DNA of 64,000 nt from Atopsyche davidsoni (Eukaryota; Arthropoda; Insecta; Trichoptera; Hydrobiosidae): positions 5,666,001 through 5,730,000 of the forward strand of contig JAILWY010000019.1 in the NCBI GenBank assembly GCA_022113835.1, given 5' to 3'. Position 1 is the first letter of the stretch; every line of letters starts with the position of its first letter. Shown here piece after piece: positions 56,333 to 64,000 of the stretch. The notes below the pieces were generated by a model. It did no database searches, had not been told where the DNA came from, and worked only from the letters and a program-made list of their open reading frames with translations. The translations under genes were made by a program, and so were the position numbers.

Positions 56333-56580
56333 GAGTTGGTCAGTTTATTACTAATATGATTAGGCACATTAGTTCATATATAGAAGATGACTTAAAGAAA
56401 CTCTCAGAAAAATATCATCGTGATTTGTGTGGGATCACAAATCACGATGATATTTTTGAGAGTTTCTTCATATTCGCCTATAATATGTGCCTAATCATAT
56501 TCGTAATAATATAATATACCCGTAATGGGTAATAAATACGCATCTGATTGACCAATCCGTAAATATACATTGGTCAGTTT
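56325..56580. mobile_element. Complete foldback MITE (family of 12.2-13.1 kb)
   Basis: The arms ACTAATATGATTAGGCACAT...CATCGTGATTTGTG and CACAAATCACGATGATATTT...TGCCTAATCATATTCGTAA face each other around a 6-base centre, with about 80 bases each. The distal part (CCCGTAATGGGTAATAAATA, CGCATCTGATTGACCAATCC) matches the pieces at 12215, 12664 and 13055. It sits between the two copies of the duplicated right end. Confidence 0.8.
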
Positions 56581-56670
56581 AGTAAATTTGGTTACCCGGC
56601 TAAAGTGTGTTAACATTCACCCGACACTCTTTTCGGACACCGATGGAGATTTAATTGTGAAAATAAGTTT
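56574..56670 (+). repeat. Right-end duplication, copy B
   Basis: A direct duplicate of 56236-56332 with a few changes (CCCGGC for CCCGCC, an extra TC in CTCTTTTCGG). It leads straight into the CpG-rich patch that follows. Confidence 0.85.
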
Positions 56671-56689
56671 GAGTCGGGCACGTTTCTCG

Positions 56690-57060
56690 GTAGTGTAGCC
56701 GCGTGTGCCGGCATTGCAGCGGCGCCGGCCGCGGGGTCTCTCCTTCCATCGTCCGTCGCGCGGAAACCCGAAAATAATATCCCGCGAGAGGTTTGCGCCG
56801 GCCCGCGCGCCAGTTGGGACCCAGCGCCGCCGCGAGCGCCCGCGCCCACAGTCCCCGCCGCGAGACCTCGCAACACCACCCCGAGCACCTCGAGCACCTC
56901 TCGAGCACCACGAGCACCACGAGCACCTCGAACTCCCCGTCGGCGCGACGCGACAGCCGGCCGGTGGCCAACCCACCCCCCCACCCTCCACCCATCTCGG
57001 GGCCACCCCTCGCAGACTCGGTCTGCAGATCTGCACCGACAGTGCCAAATTGATACTTTC
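56690..57060. promoter_or_regulatory. CpG-island-like patch with GAGCACC minisatellite
   Basis: The most GC-rich patch of the window. A short tandem array of GAGCACC(A/T)C units runs at about 56880-56935. Frames of 120-170 codons are open on both strands solely because of composition; translations are Arg/Pro/Gly- or His/Thr-repetitive. Probably a promoter or 5' untranslated region; direction unknown. Confidence 0.4.
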
Positions 57061-57069
57061 CTTGCGTTA

Positions 57070-58160
57070 AGGTTCCGCGTGAACTCCGTAATAACAGTAA
57101 ATTCGATGTGTTCAGTGCTGCGGCTTCGGTGAGACGGAGTACAAGTGAATTGACCAATTAGTTTTGACTTCGAACCTTGACACCTGTGGTGACCTGGTCA
57201 ATATGTCCGATTCTCTGTGCATTGTTTTATTGTAAATACAGTAGTCATTCTTAATGTTTTATAAAAGCGGTATAAATATTATATGTGTCATTATAATTAT
57301 AGTGTGTTTATAAGCAAAACTCGTTGAATTTTACCTGTTGCTGAAATGAAAACACTCCATTGTAATATTGTTTTTACTTTAAGTGTCATTTTCTATTTAT
57401 GTTTTGTGAAATTCACGGTATTTTCTCTACGCCTGTCTTTGCAAAGCTTGTGTTGGACACGCAATCAAACCGAGTCCATGCACGTGATAGATAAGCTATT
57501 TTCATAAATGTATTTAATCGACGTTTTCTTTTCGAGACAATAGTCGTTACGTGAACGTAGAGCCTCCGAGTGTTTTCCACTGGGTGTTGCCAAGAGCGGC
57601 GCGTGTTCTCCCGAGTTATGGATCCTAGAAAACGAGGGTCGCACGTGTCTGTCTCTTCTCAATCATAATTTTGAATGCGTTGCCCATCAAACGGTAATAT
57701 AGTTTCGCATGTAATAAACATTCGAGTCATTTATTACGAACAGCCTCGAAAAAAATACCATAGTAGTTCCATGTGTACGCTTATAAGTTATCATTCTCAA
57801 CTGATACTGCTCCTCTTTCTCTATCTAAAGCCAAGGCTTACTGCATGACTTCATACATTAAGTTTAGCTTTGATTAGTCAATTCTCCTTGGATATTGTAG
57901 TTGTCTTTAAATATATTCGTATTATACACTCGGTATTTTTTTGATCGTGTCCAGATATATATTTTTATGCGCTCTCATCACGTTGCTAAACTCATATGCA
58001 CTAATTAAAATTTATAAAATTCCACCCAAACGGGCTTGACCTCTATTGTTTATAAAATTTTAAATGTTTTTTTTTTTTTTTTTTTATCTCACGGTTTTTT
58101 TGAATTAATAATTGCTAGCGGGATCTAAAATCATTGACCCATAGTTTTCATGACTGGTTA
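57070..58160. other. Mixed AT-rich stretch, no gene supported
   Basis: No exon supported. A 19-base T run lies at about 58067-58085. The short frame at 57465-57662 minus has no features. Confidence 0.3.
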
Positions 58161-58417
58161 AGTTCAAAAGCTACAGAAACACCTTGGCGCCGCGTAGATC
58201 GCTCGCTCCCCCGAGGCCGGGCACCTGCAGAGGCAAGCTGGCCATTGTGGGTGAATACATAATGCTGCACGCACTTCTTGTACCTTGCGAAAATAAACGA
58301 GCCTTCTGAGCCGCGGCTTCTGTGTTTTCACGGCAGACAATTCCTTTTGGCGACACGCACCGGATTCACACCTCGAGGAGAATCGCCGGACGTGCCCGAG
58401 GATGTGCGGTGACTCAC

Positions 58418-58571
58418 AGCCCGCAACGCAGAAGCACAGACGCGAATACCTCTCCCGCTGCTGGATCCGCTCTTGTCGGGTTTTCTTAACCTCCAATGCG
58501 TAACCTGCTGTCATGTTTGACAGCCGCCGGATCAGCTGACGCACGGCGTCCATCTTGCCAACGCGGCCCAT
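58418..58571 (-). CDS. Candidate minus-strand coding exon, basic helix
   Basis: From a minus-strand ATG at 58571 the frame reads MGRVGKMDAVRQLIRRLSNM, TAGYALEVKKTRQERIQQRE and RYSRLCFCVAG, then meets a consensus GTGAGT donor, leaving phase 1. The translation is protein-like: an amphipathic basic helix followed by Cys residues. The frame past the donor turns Cys/Arg-rich and less convincing. A second Met at residue 7 is an alternative start. I do not recognise the family. Confidence 0.35.
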
Positions 58572-59398
58572 CAGAGCCGAGCTCGATTTTTGAATGCAAT
58601 CGTGTTTATCTTTTTAGTTTCGTAACCGTTAATAGTTAGCGTTCACCATTCATATCAGCATCCCAAGATAGTGCTTCATTATATAACCTTCTATTTAAAC
58701 AGTTATTGAATACAAATTGTTAACGTGGGCATATCCATAAATCCGTATTTGGATTGTTCACGGTCGATACAAACATTTTTTTTTTTTTTGCTATCGCTAT
58801 TCGAAGAAGTAAATGCACATTTTTTTCATACATTATCGCGAATACTTTATTATTCTCAGAAGTTTTTGAACACTTGTCATTTCTTGCCGGCTATCGCTCG
58901 GTTTCGGGAAGTCGGTATGTTTATTTTTACTCTAGTTGCTTATCGCCGACCGTACGCGCTTATGTCTGTACACACTGCTAATCCCCATTATCTGGCTAAT
59001 ATGTTTGAAGAAGGATATTCACAGAACGATGTCCCATTTGTTCAAACAAAAAAAAAACTGTACGCATTCGACGTTACATTACTTCAAAACTACCTTAGCA
59101 ACGTAGCGAGGTATTCTCTGTGTGTAATTATCATAGTTGCAATAAAAAATCCGCACCTTGCGTGATTCTTGCAGCCTTACGACATCGTTCCATTAGAACC
59201 CTGCGTCCGGACGCCCTGCCGTAGAAGTTCAATTATAAAAGAGTCTTCATCAAAGAGAAGCGCAAGAAATAAATTCTCCGGCGCGATAACTAATAGAGGT
59301 ATTTCCTAGACACACTTCTAAATGACGCACTTCAAACGCACATGCCTAATCAATGGAGGTTTATTTTTAACCGGTGATCGCTGGCGGCGGGTCGGTAC

Positions 59399-59585
59399 GT
59401 TTCCTCGATCGTTAATCCACTTCAAGTGGCGCGAAAGAATGCTCCTTCTGCCGGGCAGGGCCAAACTGACAGGCCGAGGTGGTGCTGGAGGGGCCCCTCG
59501 AGATTTGGAAAACACAGCATCCGCAGGAGTGGAGAAACTCTCTAGTATTTGCTTCTGCGCCAACTCCTCAGATAATTTACACACC
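59399..59585 (-). CDS. Candidate minus-strand exon with PPAPPRP motif
   Basis: Between a minus-strand acceptor (CAATGCAG) and a weak donor (GTACCG), 62 codons read VCKLSEELAQKQILESFSTP, ADAVFSKSRGAPPAPPRPVS and LALPGRRSILSRHLKWINDR. The helix, the SH3-type proline motif and the basic end look like real protein. It lies 0.8 kb upstream, in transcript sense, of the candidate exon at 58571-58418; together they might be part of one minus-strand gene. No family recognised. Confidence 0.3.
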
Positions 59586-59699
59586 CTGCATTGCACAGAC
59601 CAACAGTGTTCAGTGCATTAAAAATCTGCTCACTTGGTTTCTCAAATTAATTCATTATATATATACAACAAAAAAAAAACAACTCTTTAAAAGCTTTCA

Positions 59700-60985
59700 T
59701 TGTTCTTTGCTTACATAGATTATGTGTTCATTACGTTGTGAAACAATTCACCGTGAAATGTATTTTTTTATGAAATACTTCCTTACAGTTTGGATGTAGA
59801 TCTAATCAAATATAAAATAAATTGACTATCTAAGCCTGTAGATCTCGAAAAACATAATTTGGCACCCAGTCCCGGAATAATTCCACGTCTATATTTCCCA
59901 ATACTCGCTCAAAGAAATAAAATTATCACTTTTTGCTAGTTCTGATCTTGTTGGCAAGGCTTGAAGTAATTTTTTTCTGATAGTATATTTTTGGCACTCT
60001 ATCTGATGTAAAATCTTAGCACCTAAAACAAACCCAGTTCTTGTCCGCTTAAATCATTCCCCTACCTTACCGTTTGAATGACGCAAGGGCTCTCACGCGA
60101 GTTGATCCTTGGTGCATAATGTAAATAACAATCACAGAACCTCAGTCGCTGATTTCACAACACATACTTGATACAAAAACACTCGCAAAGTAAAATTTGT
60201 ACATCCACGTTACATATTATTAATTTTCAAATAAGTTCATAATTTAATGCATTAACCACTGTCCGACATTTTAAAATGAAAATACAAACTTTCGCACTTT
60301 ATCCATAACGTCCCTGTGTTTACTCTCTCAATATCTTGACAGCACAATGGATCCATCCTTAGTCAAACAATACGATCTAATATCAACTTCACTCAATAAA
60401 TGCAATAGAGTTTATAGCGATACGTCCCAAGGTGCTTTCTGATAGAAATACAGTTACCTTCAGAATATCATGACTTACTTTTGCCTCAATTACACGATAT
60501 GAATTTTACATTTCCTTTAAAGATATATTTTCATTTTATTATTATAACATGCTTTACCAAAGTATATTGCAAAGCAGATTTTTAATGGTTTTGAGTGTGG
60601 GTTTAACTACCTCACATTACCATTTCCAAGGCAGTTTAGAAATGACCGCTAGAGTTCATAAAGCAACCTCAAATCTTTGCATACCATTAATAAGTCTTGT
60701 CCCTAATCAACCATCCGTAGGTTGACATGTCAATTTTGTAAATTATTTTCTAAACTGAACTGGTTCTGTTCGTACTCCTTTCCCTACCTACACTTAATAT
60801 ATATACATATTTAACATTGTTAATCGAACTTAATTAATTGTATTGGATGATACCTCATGGTTCTGTACAGGAAATCAGACCCTTGAGATATTTAATGTCT
60901 CATAACTCTTGCAATCAATAGTTTTAAAATAAAATATCTCCTAGGGCTGCGCAATACCGCTGCGAGGTAGCTCTAACTGCTAAAT
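59700..60985. other. AT-rich stretch, no gene seen
   Basis: No open frame, repeat or RNA gene recognised. Confidence 0.35.
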
Positions 60986-60989
60986 ACTC

Positions 60990-61220
60990 ATGGCCGTTGA
61001 TAGCCCCTCCAGATGGTTTGCACAGATGTTTCAGTACGCAAATAGCGGCGCAAACAGTCAGCTGCACAAAGACCTGCTCACTACTAACGACCCGACGTCC
61101 TTAATGCAGCCCTCACACTTGCAACGCTTTATCACTGACGGTCCTCCTAGTGTCTTTTTCGGCTCTGATCGTCAAATAGCTGACTCTTTCAATATTATTG
61201 TTTTTACGCAGTGTCTCTAA
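60990..61220 (+). CDS. Orphan open frame of unknown origin
   Basis: A 76-codon frame in a sharply GC-richer block (about 60945-61200) within AT-rich DNA. It reads MAVDSPSRWFAQMFQYANSG, then ANSQLHKDLLTTNDPTSLMQ and PSHLQRFITDGPPSVFFGSD. It has no signal peptide or known motif. A second frame of the same block, entered after CTCCTAG at 60943, is also open for about 50 codons, so the coding frame is uncertain. It could be an exon, or a remnant of a mobile element such as a gag fragment. Confidence 0.3.
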   Translation: MAVDSPSRWFAQMFQYANSGANSQLHKDLLTTNDPTSLMQPSHLQRFITDGPPSVFFGSDRQIADSFNIIVFTQCL

Positions 61221-64000
61221 AGTCATGGTATAATTTCACCCCAAATTACTTGCAGAAATGGTACACGGTGTTTAGGTCCTCATATTTTTTGTAAGGTTAT
61301 ATAAGTATAACATATAAGTTTAGTTCACGTATAAATCAGGCCTCCGTAATTGGAGGAGCCGGTTGAAGTGTCGACTAGTAAACAAGATCGTGGGAATACT
61401 TACACTTACAACGTGCAGTTACTCTTAACACAGGAATCATAATTGTGCTTCTACCTTTCAACTATACGTAATTACCTTGTGATAACTTTAATGTTGCTTG
61501 GGAATATATTGCTTTAATTAGGTATTATATTCCTGCGTTATATTACATACTTATAGATAAAAGAATCACTCAATTAAATTTTAACAAAGCTTGTTATTTG
61601 TAAGAATTACTTGATTTTTAACTAGCTAGTACTGTTTTCCGGCTTAATTTGCGTTTAAGAGTGTTGTATTCAATGCGTTTAAATGGTATTAATAGTAATA
61701 TTATACTCAAATTGTGTCCCATATGTTTGACAGAAAGTATAAGAATTCGCAGTGTTTTGCTTATTTTCTTAAGCAGTATGAAGGCTGCAAAACATTTTCA
61801 AGTTATTTTTCATCACATTACATAAATAATGCCCTCTAATATCGTTATCTACAGTGTTATTTTTCATGTTTATTAACATTAAATGAGTAAAATTTATTGC
61901 ATTTTTAATGATTAAATAGTCTTTTTTACATGGAAACATTTAACGTTATTGCTAGAAATTACATTGTGAAAGATCTTTAATTCATAATAAGATTTCAGGT
62001 TCAAATATATGCATCCATACAAAAAATTAAAAATATCTTGTTACCTATGACATTACTAAAAAAGTAATTACACAAATGTAAAAATAAATTTCTTGTCGTG
62101 TAATTTTCAATGCATTTCTTAGTTTAAACACAATTTCATAGTGTCAATATGTTTTGCCTTTAAACATTTCATATTTTTTAAGAAATTACTTGATAATTAA
62201 GTAATTCTTCACATACTTAAATATGCCTGTATTTTTATTATTTATAATATTATAATGAATTTCAGAGAATAGCTTTGCTAAGTATTAGTATATACTCTTT
62301 TTTATCCCGTGCCCTAAAACATTGTCTTTCAAATACGTTTTCATAATTTTTTTTATTATATTTAATGCTAAATGCATTAAATGTAATATATATTTATAAA
62401 AATACTTACTGTGATATTGGATTTTACACGGGAAAATTTCATATTTATGACTGAGGCCTTTTAATTTAAAAATTTCTGTTATAAGCATGTTCGTAGATTT
62501 TGGCAGTGATTGACAACATCAAGCAACTTACACCCACGATAGCATAAAATCATTGTATATTCAGCAGTAATCGCACATATTATCATGTGTGTATTTTTTT
62601 ATTATTTAATATATACTATATTTAGTTTAAATAAAACACTTTATTCGGCATTAGTTAATTTAACTGAATTCTAATTCTGTAACATGCAATTGAACCTAAG
62701 GTTGCAGTTTGTTGCGATAATTTTCTATAGCATTTTCGATTCAAACTGCTTTAATTTTAACTAAGCAATTCATAATGTTAATGTACAAACGCTAAACTGT
62801 TTTGATAGGTATATTTGGAATAACATTAGGCATAATTCAACACCAGAACATTAAATAACATTCAGTGATTCCTTGTGAATTTTTATTCGCCGATATCAAG
62901 TATTCTGCACCTATGTTATCTAGATAACATTATTCACTTTTATATAAATATATCAGCTAAACAGATAAGATTATGGTTAATATAAATATTTTGGCATTCA
63001 TAGATAGTTCAAATAGTCAAGTTTTTTTTATAACTGTTTACAAATAAGTATTTTCCAAACGCGTCATCGTTTCAAATCACTTCAAGTAGTGGGATAAGAG
63101 TATGTGTGCATACTTTTTGCCTTATTGTCTAACTGTGTACAACTATAAACCTTCTTAAAAAAAACATTCATAATTAATCATATTACTCACATAAACTCTA
63201 GAATATTCTTTGCAAATAATGAAACCAAGATGCCAGAGTTTTACAAGTAAAAATGCCTTTTTTCGTGTCGTTATCCACCTGAGGTTCAATCATATACTTT
63301 TTTGAGATTTATAATTTATTTTTGTTCATATTTGCTTGCTAGTTTAACTACACGCATATTAATTCCACCAGTTCTTTTCAAAATGTTAATAAAATAAAAA
63401 TAGACTTTAATTTGATTAACACATAATGTTAGATTGAGTTATGTCATACTAAAAAAATAATCAAATAAATTGGAGAGTTATATTTCATTTCTATTTTCAA
63501 TATAAACAAAGTCTACCTTGTTTCAAAAATGATTTCAAATATATTGTGGAGTTATATTTAATTTCCATTTTCAATATGAACATAGTCTAGCTTTTTTCAC
63601 CGGCAAAAGCAAATATTTTGCAGAGATATATTTCATTTCTATTTTCATTATAAACACACAGACAATAAATAATAAATTGCGAAGCTGTGTTTTATAATTG
63701 CATTTCTGTTTTGAATACAAATTTAGCATTTTTCACAGACTAAAATAATAAAATATTTTATGGAGTAATACTTATAGAATGTTTCATTAATCTTCACAGC
63801 GCCAACAGTAGAGTCATGTTTAGCATACCAACGCCATGTTTGAATTTCATATTCAGTAAACATCAGTAAAGTTTGATCCACGTACTAAAATAAAATAACT
63901 TAAATATTGCACTTTTTTGAGTGCCTGGAATACTATTAAACAATTCAATAATATTATCTCTATAGATTTAATTTTAAAACCTTATATCTCCAAGAACTAC
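61221..64000. other. AT-rich stretch to window end, no gene seen
   Basis: Low-GC sequence. Near 63470-63660 a loose motif (GTTATATTTCATTTCTATTTTCA or close to it) recurs about three times at 70-110-base spacing, probably a degraded tandem repeat. No exon of the missing RhoGEF2 DH-PH region was found. Confidence 0.4.

Larger units (their letters stand above)
43400..59650. other. CpG-rich mosaic domain (promoter/regulatory-like)
   Basis: From about 43.4 kb the composition changes. Patches of CpG-rich DNA (43490-44000, 44880-45440, 47150-47580, 48040-48600, 50270-50740, 51060-51200, 54340-54720, 56690-57060, 58180-58570, 59330-59560) alternate with AT-rich DNA. CpG is also frequent outside the patches, unlike the first 43 kb. 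Long frames within these patches (for example 48180-48668 plus, 56651-57157 minus) are mostly products of high GC. Several patches have TATA-like or homeodomain-like motifs. I interpret it as a large regulatory or promoter region, possibly inside a long RhoGEF2 intron. Confidence 0.5.

Noticed and set aside
56651..57157. 168-codon minus-strand frame and overlapping 121-codon plus frame
   Set aside because: Both result from GC-rich sequence and the GAGCACC minisatellite; translations are low complexity and no splice or start context favours either.
1..64000. CRISPR array, bacterial operon or viral insertion
   Set aside because: No spaced palindromic repeats, prokaryotic gene structure or viral replicase or capsid motifs were seen; the window is a spliced eukaryotic genome.

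Overview
The window is AT-rich nuclear DNA from an arthropod, almost certainly an insect. The reasons are: (i) a spliced gene with the PDZ / RGS-like / C1 order of the RhoGEF2 (ARHGEF11/12) family, (ii) a minus-strand gene for a six-cysteine peptide of the crustacean hyperglycemic hormone / ion transport peptide (CHH/ITP) family, and (iii) the mobile elements: R1-clade-like LINE tails, hAT-type MITEs and foldback MITEs. The insect order cannot be fixed from the sequence. Most long open frames are fortuitous; the real coding sequence sits in short spliced exons, many of which are shorter than a usual ORF cutoff or lack an ATG.

Layout. 0-5 kb: AT-rich, with two possible last exons of an unknown plus-strand gene (2219-2300, 4796-4836, then AATAAA at 4887). 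5-9 kb: dispersed repeats, including a possible LTR-like unit (about 7640-8135). 8.9-12.1 kb: the CHH/ITP-like gene on the minus strand (coding exons 12106-11922 and 10086-9933), with one LINE tail in its intron and an inverted relative just past its 3' end. 12.2-15.3 kb: foldback MITE pieces, a duplicated 300-bp segment and a perfect 48-bp palindrome. 15.97-18.07 kb: a tandem satellite of about 167-bp monomers, followed by a hAT MITE and a dead LINE fragment (18.35-19.2 kb). 19.2-29.7 kb: mostly featureless AT-rich DNA with a few repeats.

29.8-42.8 kb: twenty-one plus-strand exons of RhoGEF2 that join in frame (830 codons with every exon included). They encode PDZ, a coiled coil, a proline-rich linker, the RGS-like domain (interrupted by an in-frame 87-codon exon) and a C1 zinc finger. 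The catalytic DH-PH exons are not visible and presumably lie beyond 64 kb. 43.4-59.6 kb: composition changes to many CpG-rich patches with TATA-like promoters, a candidate first coding exon at 52213-52306 whose splice phase equals that of the last RhoGEF2 exon, and a few candidate minus-strand exons. A nested terminal-inverted-repeat element lies at 55.7-56.7 kb. 59.7-64 kb is AT-rich with one orphan open frame.

Functionally, RhoGEF2-family proteins link G12/13-class G proteins (RGS-like domain) and membrane partners (PDZ, C1) to Rho1 activation. The CHH/ITP-like gene would encode a secreted peptide and has no evident functional link to RhoGEF2. All exon limits were read by eye from splice consensus and reading phase; none was tested against transcripts or databases.
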